This document shows positions 33,925-43,650 of a stretch of DNA of 54,107 nucleotides, piece by piece. The DNA lies in assembly GCA_028825335.1 (NCBI GenBank), contig JAPKAI010000007.1:1-54107 (forward strand). Direction: 5' to 3'. Within the stretch, counting starts at the first letter, position 1. The number at the start of each line of letters is the position of its first letter. The DNA is from Gammaproteobacteria bacterium (GTDB taxonomy: Bacteria; Pseudomonadota; Gammaproteobacteria; Pseudomonadales; Pseudohongiellaceae). The translations under genes were made by a program, and so were the position numbers. Under the pieces are notes generated by a model, which ran no database searches, had not been told where the DNA came from, and saw only the letters and a program-made list of their open reading frames with translations.

Positions 33925-36252
33925 ATGCGATCATTCTCAACTTTTTCAGCGCTGAAGGAAAAACCACTCAATACTTTATTTATTCCATTTTCTATAGCCG
34001 CGTTGATTTCTGCTTGCTCGCCAGAATCTTCAGATCCGGGTTTGATGGAAATTGAATCCATGTCCCCTGAGGTTGAGAATTCGCGTGAAATCATTTCACC
34101 AAAACAAGTACAAATCCGTTGGACTACTCATGGCATTCCACATATCAAGGCAGATGATTGGGAAGGCCTTGGGTATGGCTTTGCCCATGCTATTGCGACG
34201 AATACAATCTGCGTTCTGGCGCGGGAGTTCGTTACTGTGCGAGGTGAGCAGGCGAAATATTTTGGAGCGACCGAACGCAATGTCAATGCAGATGCTTTCC
34301 ACCGTGCACTGTTGCATGAAGAGAAAATTGAAGAATATTTGGCTTACGGGTCGAGTGAAAGTCACGAATTGGATGCTGGGTATGTAGCTGGCTATAACAA
34401 TTTTATTGATACACAGGCGGGCAATATGCCTGCTTCTTGTAACAATGCCCCATGGATAACTCCTATAAACGAAGGAGACATAGCGAAAATGGCGATCGGA
34501 GTGGGCATTCGTTACGGTCTAGGTCGTGTTACGAATGAAATAGTAACTGCGCAGCATGGACTCGAATTGGCTCAGTTGAATGCTCTTGATCTGTTTGTTG
34601 ATCCTCAAATGATTGGCAGTAACGCACTTGGTTTTGGAAGTGCATTGACCGATAGCGGCCGTGGCATTCTTCTAGGGAATCCGCATTATCCTTGGCATGG
34701 CCCATCTAGATTTCACATTGCGCACCTTACGCTTCCCGGCAAAGTCGATGTGATGGGTGCCAGCTTGGTGACTACCTCACGAGTGGCGATAGGATTTACG
34801 GAAAATGTGGCTTGGTCGCATACAGTTTCCACTGCGCTGCGTTTCACCATGTTCCGACTCGATCTAGTTGCGGGCAATCCGATGACGTATCGGCTTGGGG
34901 ACGATGTGCACAACATCGAGGCTCTAGAAGTTGAAGTTGAAACAGATGGAGAATCTATTAGTCGCACCGTACACATGACACACCTGGGTCCGGTAGTTGT
35001 TGGGAAAACTACACCGTGGAACGATCAGCATGTCTACGTAATGCGAGATGTGAATTATGAGAACTATCGCTCAGGAGACCAGTACAAAGATATAAACAGT
35101 GCTCGTAATGTAACCCAGCTGCGCGAAGCGCTCGCAACTCATCAGGGTGCGGCATTTGTAAATACCATTGCGGCCGATGCAGATGGTGGAGCTTTGTATG
35201 CCGACATGTCGGCAATCCCCAATGTGTCATCTGAATTGATAGAGCGCTGTGCAGTCGATACCGAGAATGGACAGCGAGCAATAACGCTCAACGGTTCAGA
35301 TCCTACGTGCAATTGGCAGATCGATTCACGGGCCGCTTACCCGGGATTGATGCCACCTACAGAACAACCAAGTCTGATTACCGATACCTACGTGAGCAAC
35401 AGCAATGATTCTTACTGGCTGTCAAACCCTGATAAGCGGCTGGAAGGCTTCTCTCCAATAATTGGTAACGAGCAGAAAACTCGTTCGTTGCGAACGCGTG
35501 CAGGATTAAAATTTGTAGAAGAGGTGCTGAATTCAGATCAGAAATTCAATCAATCTATGGTTCAAAATTTACTATTCAACCACCGGCACTACGGCGCTGA
35601 AGTTTTTCTTGATGACATTTTGACTGTCTGTAAGCAGAGCGAAGATCTTCTGGAAGCCTGTGAAATTTTAGGGCAGTGGGACAGGCGGCAGAATCTGGAT
35701 AGTGTTGGTGCAGTAATCTTCAATAGGTTTTGGAGTATTGCCAGAACTGTACGTGATCACTACTCGGTTCCTTTTGATGTCAACAACCCCATTCACACGC
35801 CCAGTGGTTTGAAAATAGAAGAGACAGCCACGCAGGATTTTATAACAGCGTCTTTGCAAGAGGCAGTGGCTTCATTGAGCGAGGCTGGGATTCCGCTGAA
35901 TGCGAAATGGGGAGATGTGCAGTTTGTTCTACGTAATGAGGAGAAGATCGGCATACCAGGAGGTTCAGGTAGACAGGGTATGTTCAGTGTGATCACATCT
36001 CGTTTTGATACAGACAAGGGTGGTTACAATCCTATCACTCATGGCAATAGCTACATCCAAGTGGTTACTTGGAATGACGATGGCACGCCGAATGCCAAGG
36101 CCATCCTAACCTATTCGCAATCTCCAGAACCAGATTCGGCATTCTACTCTGATATGACTAAGCTATATTCCCAGAGCCAATGGGTCGATTTGCCCTTTAC
36201 GGATGAGCAGATTGCCGCGCAGCTGATCGGGGAAGAAAATTTACGCTATTAG
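33925..36252 (+). CDS. Penicillin acylase family Ntn-hydrolase lipoprotein, acyl-homoserine-lactone-acylase-like
   Basis: 775 residues from the ATG at 33925 (AGAGG upstream). The N-terminus ends in A-A-L-I-S-A-C-S, a lipobox. Of the penicillin acylase family: a processed chain start at G-S-N-A-L with Ser232 as the expected N-terminal nucleophile after autocleavage, then G-R-G-I-L-L-G-N-P-H-Y-P-W-H-G, H-L-T-L-P-G-K-V-D-V-M-G-A-S and G-F-T-E-N-V-A-W-S-H-T-V. The N-P-H-Y-P-W-x-G run is like that of PvdQ/QuiP-type acylases, which cleave acyl-homoserine lactones or a siderophore precursor. Function by resemblance only. Alpha and beta chains are both present (full length). Bracketed by the two palindromes. 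Confidence 0.9.
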   Translation: MRSFSTFSALKEKPLNTLFIPFSIAALISACSPESSDPGLMEIESMSPEVENSREIISPKQVQIRWTTHGIPHIKADDWEGLGYGFAHAIATNTICVLAREFVTVRGEQAKYFGATERNVNADAFHRALLHEEKIEEYLAYGSSESHELDAGYVAGYNNFIDTQAGNMPASCNNAPWITPINEGDIAKMAIGVGIRYGLGRVTNEIVTAQHGLELAQLNALDLFVDPQMIGSNALGFGSALTDSGRGILLGNPHYPWHGPSRFHIAHLTLPGKVDVMGASLVTTSRVAIGFTENVAWSHTVSTALRFTMFRLDLVAGNPMTYRLGDDVHNIEALEVEVETDGESISRTVHMTHLGPVVVGKTTPWNDQHVYVMRDVNYENYRSGDQYKDINSARNVTQLREALATHQGAAFVNTIAADADGGALYADMSAIPNVSSELIERCAVDTENGQRAITLNGSDPTCNWQIDSRAAYPGLMPPTEQPSLITDTYVSNSNDSYWLSNPDKRLEGFSPIIGNEQKTRSLRTRAGLKFVEEVLNSDQKFNQSMVQNLLFNHRHYGAEVFLDDILTVCKQSEDLLEACEILGQWDRRQNLDSVGAVIFNRFWSIARTVRDHYSVPFDVNNPIHTPSGLKIEETATQDFITASLQEAVASLSEAGIPLNAKWGDVQFVLRNEEKIGIPGGSGRQGMFSVITSRFDTDKGGYNPITHGNSYIQVVTWNDDGTPNAKAILTYSQSPEPDSAFYSDMTKLYSQSQWVDLPFTDEQIAAQLIGEENLRY

Positions 36253-36289
36253 CTCGAGATGACAGATTCGCTCACTTACGGCACTTAGC

Positions 36290-36362
36290 GGGGCCAGAGT
36301 AAAATTTATTCGCACTTTGTTGCAGCGGCAAATGCAGTGTAAATAAATTTTACTCTGACCCC
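36290..36362. repeat. Imperfect palindrome, REP-like (second copy)
   Basis: Arms of 21 bases at 36290-36310 and 36342-36362 pair with one mismatch (GGGGCCAGAGTAAAATTTATT against GGGGTCAGAGTAAAATTTATT). The centre holds a smaller TTGC/GCAA hairpin. It shares the GGGG(C/T)CA(G/C)AGTA core with the palindrome at 33771-33826. It lies between the convergent acylase and dienelactone hydrolase genes and could end both transcripts. A half-copy, AAGGGGCCAGA, is at 18391-18400. Confidence 0.75.
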
Positions 36363-36385
36363 ATTCATTTTCACCCTATCCTCTT

Positions 36386-37105
36386 CTACAAACAGCGGCG
36401 ATACATGGCGAACAATCGTTCCCAATGCCGCTCCGCCGATTTCTTGTGGTATTTGTCGCCGCGTTTGGGGAACACGAAGCCGTGTTCAGTATCCGGATAC
36501 CATTCGATGCGCGAGTTGAGGTTAGTGCCTCTAAGATAATTTTCGAGGCCATCCACCATCTTCTTCGGTGCATATTCGTCAGTCTCGGCGCAGCCGAAGT
36601 ACATCTCTCCTGTTATCATTTCTGCATCGAGATGTGGAGAGTCTTCCTTGTCGGAGTAAAGGTAGACGCCATGAAAGGAGGCGCTAGCCACTATGCGATC
36701 GGAAAATTTAGCGGCGGCAGCGAAAGCGAAAGGACCGCTCATGCAATAGCCGACGCATCCCATCTTGCCGTCTCGGGCTGCCGACTCTTCGTCTGCAAAA
36801 TCTATTAGCGACTGTATGTCCTCGCAGACCATGGCATTGCTTAACGAGGCCATATGCTCGTGCATCACCTCGCGGCTAGACTCTTGAATTTTGAATTCCC
36901 GAACACGGCGGTAGTAGAGATTCGGTAACATGACGTAGTAGCCGGCAGTGCCGAGCCGCCGCGCCATGTCGTGTAATTCTTCGCGCTTACCTGGCGCGTC
37001 CATAAGAAGCAGGATAACTGGATGCGGGCCTTCTTCCTCAGGATGAGTGACGAAGGTATTCATGGCGCCATCTTTCGTTTGTAGTTCTATCTCTCGATCA
37101 ATCAT
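36386..37105 (-). CDS. Dienelactone hydrolase family protein
   Basis: 239 residues from the ATG at 37105, where the family begins (R-E-I-E-L-Q-T-K-D-G-A-M-N-T-F); the 28 upstream codons have no homologous look. Alpha/beta hydrolase with the Cys nucleophile in G-Y-C-M-S-G (Cys121) and the catalytic His in T-E-H-G-F-V-F-P; the Asp is expected just before it. Reaction: hydrolysis of dienelactone or similar esters; relatives act on many substrates. Cytoplasmic. No ring-cleavage genes adjoin, so the substrate is not clear. Confidence 0.9.
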   Translation of the reverse strand: MIDREIELQTKDGAMNTFVTHPEEEGPHPVILLLMDAPGKREELHDMARRLGTAGYYVMLPNLYYRRVREFKIQESSREVMHEHMASLSNAMVCEDIQSLIDFADEESAARDGKMGCVGYCMSGPFAFAAAAKFSDRIVASASFHGVYLYSDKEDSPHLDAEMITGEMYFGCAETDEYAPKKMVDGLENYLRGTNLNSRIEWYPDTEHGFVFPKRGDKYHKKSAERHWERLFAMYRRCL

Positions 37106-37270
37106 AGTCGGCTGTCTTTCGGTTATAGGTTTATTAGTTGGAGAAGCAAAGGTAGCAGAAACCCAATGATCTTCAACACTAGTGTGCAAAGGGGCTGAAT
37201 AGCAGACGTGAATCTAGCCTAAACTCCTGTATATTGACTTCATTCATCTGACTATCCCGGGGCTTTTGAC

Positions 37271-38263
37271 ATGAAAACAACTACTAACAGATTCAGTATT
37301 CTAAAACTCTTGTTTGGTCTATCCGCAATATTTCTCTCCCTACATAACGCGGTAGCTCAAGATGCAGTCGCTATTGATGTAAAGATTACTGTCCTTTCAT
37401 CGAATCTCGCCAATGGAGCGACGGTAGGAGAGTGGGGCTTGTCGGCCCTAGTGGAAGTGGATGGTAACTGCATTTTGTTTGACGCGGGGCGCTACCCGGA
37501 TACTGTGATCAGGAATGCTGCAGTGCTTAACGTCGATCTGTCTTGTGTCACCGACGTGGTGCTTAGTCATTACCATTTTGATCATACGACGGGCTTGTTG
37601 CCGCTGATAGATAACTTAAGAGCAATTAATCCTGAAGCTATCCAGCGCGTTCATGTTGCCGATGGTTTTTTCTCGTCGCGTCGAAGTGCCGGTTCAGGCA
37701 GCGATGCCCAAAGCAACCAGATGATTGGCCTACGTGATTCAATCGAGGCGCAGGGCGTTGAATTTCTAATTCACTCCGAGGCGACTGAAATTTTCCCGGC
37801 GGTATGGGTGTCTGGCCCTGTTGAGCGCCGGCATCCCGAGCAAAACTATCCTGCAGGCCTTAATTTGGCGATGGATGGCGATTGGGTGCGAGACTTTTTC
37901 CCGGAAAGCCAGGCCTTGGTTGTGAGAACAGACGAGGGGCCCATAGTGCTATTGGGTTGTGGGCATTCCGGAGTCGTTAATGCCTTGGATCATATTCAGG
38001 ACACTATTCAAGATGGAGCCGTGCATGCACTTATGGGAGGTTTGCATTTGTTTGCTGCCTCTGATGAAACTCTTGAATGGACTGCGGCACGCCTTCTGGA
38101 AATAGGCGTTGAAAATTTGATGGCTGGGCACTGTACTGGCATAGAGCCTTTGATGCGCCTGCGAGCTGGGCTTAACTTAGATAGAAGCACTGCTGTTGTC
38201 GGAGCTGTAGGTTCGAGTTTTGTACTGGGCGAAGGGATTCATCCTACTGTCATAGCAATGTAG
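37271..38263 (+). CDS. Exported metallo-beta-lactamase-fold protein (MJ0301-like branch)
   Basis: 330 residues with a signal peptide (...SLHNAVAQ). Zinc-site motif H-Y-H-F-D-H from His100, G-C-G-H-S-G-V-V-N near 236-244, M-G-G-L-H-L, then A-G-H-C-T-G near the end. The G-C-G-H-S-G motif is typical of the branch that includes the beta-ribofuranosyl-aminobenzene phosphate synthase-like (MJ0301) MBL proteins, rather than of beta-lactamases. Export is unusual for that branch, where most members are cytoplasmic. Followed on the same strand by the YghU-like gene. Confidence 0.88.
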   Translation: MKTTTNRFSILKLLFGLSAIFLSLHNAVAQDAVAIDVKITVLSSNLANGATVGEWGLSALVEVDGNCILFDAGRYPDTVIRNAAVLNVDLSCVTDVVLSHYHFDHTTGLLPLIDNLRAINPEAIQRVHVADGFFSSRRSAGSGSDAQSNQMIGLRDSIEAQGVEFLIHSEATEIFPAVWVSGPVERRHPEQNYPAGLNLAMDGDWVRDFFPESQALVVRTDEGPIVLLGCGHSGVVNALDHIQDTIQDGAVHALMGGLHLFAASDETLEWTAARLLEIGVENLMAGHCTGIEPLMRLRAGLNLDRSTAVVGAVGSSFVLGEGIHPTVIAM

Positions 38264-38302
38264 GCGTAGTTGCTTTGTTAAAAATTGAAAGGAAGTAACA
38301 AA

Positions 38303-39139
38303 ATGTCGGAGTACATACCCCCGAAAGTTTGGGAAAATAACGTCGAAAACGGTGGGCGGTTTTCCAAAATCAATAAGCCCACATCAGGAGCGCAAGAAGA
38401 GCGTGTCCTAGCGGTAGGAAAACATCCGATGCAGCTCTATTCGCTCGCGACCCCCAACGGCGTGAAAGTAACCATCATGCTGGAGGAACTGCTGGCCTTG
38501 GGTCATGCGGGGGCAGAATACGATGCGCATCTGATCAGCATAGGTGAAGGCGCGCAGTTTGGCAGCGACTTCGTAGCTATTAACCCAAACTCTAAAATCC
38601 CAGCCTTGCTGGATCACAGCACCAACTCGCCAACGCGAGTCTTTGAATCCGCCGCGATCTTGATCTATCTCGCGGAGAAGTTCGGCGCTTTCATCCCTGT
38701 CGGTCCTACGGAACGTGCTGAATGCCTTTCATGGCTCATGTGGCAGATGGGGGCAGGTCCTTTCCTTGGAGGAGGCTTCGGCCATTTCTATGCCTACGCG
38801 CCGGAAAAGTTGGAGTATCCGATCGATCGCTATGCCATGGAAGTGAAACGGCAGTTGGATCTTCTAGATAAAAACCTCGCAAGCCGGCGCTTCCTAAGCG
38901 GTGATAAATATAACATTGCTGATATGGCCAGCTATCCCTGGTATGGCGCTGCTGTACTTCACAATTTGTATGACGCCGCCGAGTTCCTCGACGTGGCCTC
39001 TTACAAGAATGTAATTCGTTGGGCGACGGAGATCGAAGAACGTCCAGCAGTGCAGCGCGGCCGTCGTGTCAATCGAGTCTGGGGACCGAAAGAGCATCAG
39101 TTAGCAGAGAGGCATGACGCGAGCGATTTCGATGCTTAG
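38303..39139 (+). CDS. yghU: Glutathione S-transferase family protein, YghU type
   Basis: 278 residues from the ATG at 38303 (GGAAG upstream; an earlier in-frame start would add only six residues). YghU signature: an N-terminal tail Y-I-P-P-K-V-W, G-K-H-P-M-Q-L-Y-S-L-A-T-P-N-G-V-K-V, then N-P-N-S-K-I-P-A-L and F-E-S-A-A-I-L-I-Y-L-A-E-K-F-G with the cis-Pro and glutathione-gamma-Glu site. C-terminal helical domain I-A-D-M-A-S-Y-P-W. E. coli YghU binds two GSH and reduces disulfides. Cytoplasmic. It carries no signal, unlike its upstream neighbour. Confidence 0.92.
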   Translation: MSEYIPPKVWENNVENGGRFSKINKPTSGAQEERVLAVGKHPMQLYSLATPNGVKVTIMLEELLALGHAGAEYDAHLISIGEGAQFGSDFVAINPNSKIPALLDHSTNSPTRVFESAAILIYLAEKFGAFIPVGPTERAECLSWLMWQMGAGPFLGGGFGHFYAYAPEKLEYPIDRYAMEVKRQLDLLDKNLASRRFLSGDKYNIADMASYPWYGAAVLHNLYDAAEFLDVASYKNVIRWATEIEERPAVQRGRRVNRVWGPKEHQLAERHDASDFDA

Positions 39140-39273
39140 TCCTCCTAAATTTGCGTTAGAGCAAAATTACATCGCCGAATGAATAAATTTATCTAGTAGT
39201 CTTTCAGCCCGAATAGCTTGGACACCTAGCTAAATAGCCCCTATTCTAGAACGATCCAATTTGAGGAGGTCTC

Positions 39274-40704
39274 ATGAAAAACCTACTAATTCTTTTTTCG
39301 CTTTTCAGTCTGCTGTTGGCAGCCCCAAGTTATGCCCAGCAGGAGGATAGCTATGACTATTGGGCTCCACAAAGAGCAATAATCGCCAGAGGCCAGCAGG
39401 CCATTTTTATGTGTAATGGCTTGTTTAGTGGCAACCGTACACTGGAGCAGGTCTTCGATCAGGAGCTCGCTTTCCTCAGGAATCCTATCGGTACGGCTGA
39501 TGGCGGCGACTACAATGTTGAGTGGGATCTACAGGCAGTTGAAGTAGGTACGCCCGGTGCCGTGCCTACGATGCGTGCCGTATTTCGAGAGGGTATCGGC
39601 TGTGTGATATTGCCGCCGGATCAGACTCTGGCAGATATCGATAACCTTCCCGAATTGACGCTGCCTTATCCCGCAGGCGACCCAGCACAGGTTTCGTGGC
39701 CAAATGGCGACTTGATTCAGAATATTGGTTCCCATGAGAATCTTGATTCTGATGCCTTGCAAGCCGCAGGTGACTGGGCCTTCGATCGTGATACGCCGGA
39801 GCAAGACACTCTGAGTCTTATCGTTGTACATGACGGCGAGATCATTTTGGAACGCTATGCGCCTGGCATTGAAATGTCTACACGTACCCGCACTTGGTCG
39901 ACCGCGAAGAGTATCGCCTCCACGCTCATTGGTATTTTGGTAGATGATGGACGTATGGCGTTGGACGAGCCGTTAGGCTTTGGCTGGTATCCCGAGAATC
40001 GCTCGTCTGAGACTGATCCTAGAAACGAGATAACACTGCGCCATGTGTTGAATATGTCCAGTGGCTTAGAAACTATCGATAACCGGGGCATGGAATATGC
40101 CACAGGCTCTGGTCTATCTTATTGGGCTGGAGCGAGCTCGGTGGCGGGAGCGCGAAGCCGAGCCTTGATTCGCGAGCCTGGGACTTATTGGGACTACGAG
40201 AATTATGACACCTTGCTAGGCGTGTATGCGATGAAGCAAGCACTTGGTGGTGAGAAAGCCTATGCGGAATTTCCTCGCAAAGCCTTACTTGACCGCATCG
40301 GTATGCGCAATACTCTGGTCAGCACAGACCGCTTCGGCGACTTCGTTCTGAGCAGTCAGGTCTATACGAACGCGCGCGACCTGGCGCGGTTTGGAATGCT
40401 GTACCTGCAAGGTGGCGTTTGGGATGGTGAGCGGCTAATCTCAGAAGAGTGGATAAAGTTTTCCAGCACGCCTGCTCCAGCTACTGTAGGCAGGGGTGGC
40501 ATGTATGGTGGTCAATGGTGGCTGGTGCCGGAAGGCCGTACAGACGTTCCTGCGGACGCCTACTCGACCAATGGGAATCGAGGTCAGTACACGGTTGTAG
40601 TTCCCTCGCATAATATTGTGATAGTTCGTCGTGGCCTAGACTATGGCCGCCAGGGTTTCAGTCAGTGGGACTTAACCCGTGAGGTCTTGAAGGCGATTAA
40701 CTAA
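39274..40704 (+). CDS. Exported serine hydrolase, beta-lactamase/DD-peptidase fold
   Basis: 476 residues. A strong GAGGAGGT precedes the ATG and the signal peptide ends ...APSYAQQ. S-T-A-K at 209-212 gives the nucleophile and Lys; Y-E-N (in D-Y-E-N-Y-D-T) is a proper Tyr-x-Asn motif, unlike the two hydrolases near 1-5.3 kb, so it is closer to true penicillin-recognising enzymes. L-N-M-S-S-G-L and G-Q-Y-T-V-V-V-P-S end the fold. An N-terminal ~170-residue segment before the catalytic domain is of unknown role. Function: probable periplasmic peptidase/esterase. Confidence 0.9.
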   Translation: MKNLLILFSLFSLLLAAPSYAQQEDSYDYWAPQRAIIARGQQAIFMCNGLFSGNRTLEQVFDQELAFLRNPIGTADGGDYNVEWDLQAVEVGTPGAVPTMRAVFREGIGCVILPPDQTLADIDNLPELTLPYPAGDPAQVSWPNGDLIQNIGSHENLDSDALQAAGDWAFDRDTPEQDTLSLIVVHDGEIILERYAPGIEMSTRTRTWSTAKSIASTLIGILVDDGRMALDEPLGFGWYPENRSSETDPRNEITLRHVLNMSSGLETIDNRGMEYATGSGLSYWAGASSVAGARSRALIREPGTYWDYENYDTLLGVYAMKQALGGEKAYAEFPRKALLDRIGMRNTLVSTDRFGDFVLSSQVYTNARDLARFGMLYLQGGVWDGERLISEEWIKFSSTPAPATVGRGGMYGGQWWLVPEGRTDVPADAYSTNGNRGQYTVVVPSHNIVIVRRGLDYGRQGFSQWDLTREVLKAIN

Positions 40705-40732
40705 CACGTTCCAGCAACTCGATAGGGCCAAC

Positions 40733-41128
40733 ATGAAACAATCATTAGCCAAACTAGTTATTCTAGGGTTTCTGAGTCTGTCAGCGGCAAATGTCATGGC
40801 TGCAGACGGGCTGCCAATAACAATTGCTTTACCAGAATTGCCGGCAGACCAAGAGATGCTGGTGTTGGAGATCAATCTCGAGCCAGGTGGACAGGGGTCG
40901 CCGCCGCATCGACACAATGCCCACGTATTCGTCTATGTGTTAGAAGGCACAGTGAATATGCAGGTAGCTGGAGAGGAGATGGTAACTTTATCTTCTGGCG
41001 AGATGTTCTATGAAAACCCTGACAGTGTCCATACAGTTTCACGGAACGCGAGCGATACAGAGGCTGCGACGATTCTCGTCAATATGGTTCGGACGGTAGG
41101 CACGCCGGTTAGTGTCCCGGTCGAGTAA
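40733..41128 (+). CDS. Exported cupin domain protein
   Basis: 131 residues with a signal peptide (...SLSAANVMA). A single cupin barrel: G-G-Q-G-S-P-P-H-R-H-N-A-H-V-F-V-Y-V-L-E-G-T-V (metal ligands H-x-H and Glu) and D-S-V-H-T-V (second motif His). Metal binding is likely, the reaction unknown. It lies 28 bases after the serine hydrolase on the same strand, so cotranscription is plausible. Confidence 0.88.
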   Translation: MKQSLAKLVILGFLSLSAANVMAADGLPITIALPELPADQEMLVLEINLEPGGQGSPPHRHNAHVFVYVLEGTVNMQVAGEEMVTLSSGEMFYENPDSVHTVSRNASDTEAATILVNMVRTVGTPVSVPVE

Positions 41129-41169
41129 TTAAAACTAGCTAATCCCCAAGCGGATAGTAAGCCCTCTTA

Positions 41170-43398
41170 CTAAAAGGTGCCGTTAACCTTGAAGCTAACT
41201 TCGCGCCCAGTAATCGTACAGCGCGATTCGATCTCTTCGAGTATGTTGGCGGAGATACGTCCCACGAAACGCGTACGGCGTCTGCATTGAGTGCCGTTGG
41301 TCAATGCGCCCAGATCCAGTCGATAGGTAATTCCTCGCGAGTCTCTGATTTCGGTGAATAAGTTTACTCTTGGCTCACCTACGTTAAATTCGATATCGTC
41401 TACGTCGTAGCGAAACATGCCTCCGTCAATGCGATCGAAGTACTGCATGCCCCAGTTCATTCGCCATTCGGGTATGTCGTGCCGAAAGGTTAGAGTGAAG
41501 CGACCACGGTGATAGAGCTGGAATCGTCGGTCTATACCAAGGAAGGGATCCGTCACTTCAGAATCTTGAAGATTCAATCCAGTAGTAACGAGTAGGTTGG
41601 GCAGGCTTATCATTCCCATGCGAATACTTGCATTCAGATTCAACCCGTACTCTACGCCATCGCCGATATTGCCATTTGCCGAACGCAGACTAGCCTCATC
41701 GGTTGTGACATCCAGTCGATCGATGACATCTTCGTGTTGTGCATAGAACAACTCGGCGGTAAGTACGCCGGCATCGTTAGGCAGGCGATATTCAGAATTG
41801 AAGGTGTAGCGCCATTGCCACTGCTGTCTAAGCGAGGCGTTACCCGCCAGCGTGGCAGCATCGTTATCTTCTTCATCGTTCACCGCCACGAAGTCCGCGA
41901 AGCTAAGTTGGTTCACGATTTTTTCTACACCGCCGCGCAGTTGCAGGGCCGGTGTTAAGTTATAGCGAAAATCGATCTTCGGCTTCACAAAGTCGAAGTC
42001 ACGCGTGTTGGATATGTCGCCAGACTGGGAAATCTGGGAAGTCTCATAGATGAGAGTACTTTCGAGAGACATCTTCGAGTTGATGATCCAATTGTGAATA
42101 AGAAAGGGCTCGTAACGAATTTCTTCAACCGTGGAATTTGCGTTCGACACTGACTGAGGTGTTAATCCGTCCACGGCTGCTGAAGTAGTGCCACCGTTAA
42201 CGAGAAGCCTCAGGGCCAATGAAGAGTCCAGTGTGGTCTGCGCGCGTTCGACACCGAACTCGATATCTTGGCCATCGAAGATATCCATCGTATAAGAGCC
42301 GCGTACGATCTGTTCTTCGGTGACACTAGTGGTATCCAGGAACAGATTCTTTTCCTCGGCCCCATTACCATCGAGCCGGAACCGTTCTCTTCCAGCATCC
42401 CGATTGTCTTGGTTTGCGATGCCTAAGAGTTTGAATCGGTTCCCATTTGCACTAGTGAATTCATAGTCGCCGCCGAATTCCCAGTTGGCTCTATCTGAAG
42501 GGAGGTTTTCTCGCTCGGTGGTCAATGTGTTGGGTTGAGTGCGCAAGTCTCTAGTGAATCGTTCTAGGTCCGTGGGGGCGTCCTGAATTGCATACAACGC
42601 ATTGACGCGAAAGCTGCTGTTGCTACTGAAGTCATAGCCGAGGTTCATGCTGAGTTCGTTGTTTAGCTGATCGCGGGTTCGTTCTTCGATAACTCGATCA
42701 TTTGTCGAGTAGTCGCCCAATCGGCTATTCTCTCTATTGATCGCGTTGTTATAGTTCGGGCGCGCACTCGCACTGAGGAGGTAGTTGAAATTCCCACTTT
42801 GGCCGCCTATCGAAGCCGCCCCACCAGGAACATATTTGCCGTCTTGTGCGCGGCGTACATTCGCCTCATAGGAAATGCTGCTTGAGGCGAGTTCTTCGAA
42901 AAGCACCACGTTGACTACTTGACCACTTCCACGAACGTCCAGATCGCCCGAGGTACCACGTATAATCTGAAATTCCTTTATCTGACCTGCACTGATACGT
43001 GCTAACAAATCGCTGGTCTGATTGTTCTTGCCTGCGGTTCGCTTACCGTTGATGAGAACCTCGTTGCCCCCACTATTGCCACCGCCAAGGCCGCGCCCTC
43101 CCGAGGAAGGGTTGCCGCCTCCGCTCGGAATGCCACCACCACCGCTCGGAGAGGAGTTGTCTTGCCCTGGTATGCGGTCTAGCATGTCTTTCGCAGTGAT
43201 AGGTGCCCATTGAGAAAAATACTCAGCGGGGTACACGACCGTCGAATTCTGCCCATCCGTATCCTGAGCTAGCAGGTTTTGCGATACAGCTACAATCAAT
43301 AGTGACAGTAGAGCTCCACTAATATGGCCCGCAGGGCGTTCATCTACCCTAAGTACTAAGGCAGGAATGAAGTCGACAAATTGGGAAAGCGAGGGCAT
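41170..43398 (-). CDS. TonB-dependent outer-membrane receptor
   Basis: 742 residues from the ATG at 43398; the TTG-led extension to 43509 adds a Cys-rich stretch with no signal character. A signal peptide ends ...NLLAQD. Plug: A-K-D-M-L-D-R-I-P-G, then a Gly/Ser/Pro-rich insert (residues roughly 75-115, repeats of S-G-G-G), then V-L-I-N-G-K-R-T-A-G and I-I-R-G-T-S-G-D-L-D-V-R-G-S-G-Q-V-V-N-V, as in Plug domains. The rest alternates aromatic strands to a C-terminal F-K-V-N-G-T-F, the outer-membrane beta-signal with terminal Phe. It imports a chelate, sugar or peptide; no ligand is recognised. Neighbours give no uptake partner. Confidence 0.9.
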   Translation of the reverse strand: MPSLSQFVDFIPALVLRVDERPAGHISGALLSLLIVAVSQNLLAQDTDGQNSTVVYPAEYFSQWAPITAKDMLDRIPGQDNSSPSGGGGIPSGGGNPSSGGRGLGGGNSGGNEVLINGKRTAGKNNQTSDLLARISAGQIKEFQIIRGTSGDLDVRGSGQVVNVVLFEELASSSISYEANVRRAQDGKYVPGGAASIGGQSGNFNYLLSASARPNYNNAINRENSRLGDYSTNDRVIEERTRDQLNNELSMNLGYDFSSNSSFRVNALYAIQDAPTDLERFTRDLRTQPNTLTTERENLPSDRANWEFGGDYEFTSANGNRFKLLGIANQDNRDAGRERFRLDGNGAEEKNLFLDTTSVTEEQIVRGSYTMDIFDGQDIEFGVERAQTTLDSSLALRLLVNGGTTSAAVDGLTPQSVSNANSTVEEIRYEPFLIHNWIINSKMSLESTLIYETSQISQSGDISNTRDFDFVKPKIDFRYNLTPALQLRGGVEKIVNQLSFADFVAVNDEEDNDAATLAGNASLRQQWQWRYTFNSEYRLPNDAGVLTAELFYAQHEDVIDRLDVTTDEASLRSANGNIGDGVEYGLNLNASIRMGMISLPNLLVTTGLNLQDSEVTDPFLGIDRRFQLYHRGRFTLTFRHDIPEWRMNWGMQYFDRIDGGMFRYDVDDIEFNVGEPRVNLFTEIRDSRGITYRLDLGALTNGTQCRRRTRFVGRISANILEEIESRCTITGREVSFKVNGTF

Positions 43399-43650
43399 AC
43401 AAAAATAACCTGTCAGTAATTGCGAGTCGTTATGTCTCGCTTGATCTATTTGGGACCGAATTGTACTGGCAAAAGGCTCAGAATTATTGCACCTGTTACA
43501 AACTGGCAAGAGTTAGCGGGCTAAGATTGAATAGGCACACCACTCCCAGCACATGGTTTCGTATTACACAGAAGTAGTCGCTACTAATTCTTCGGCGGAA
43601 ATTATGTTAGCTTGTGTCTTAGCTTAAAAATCACTAAGTAGGAACTTCGA

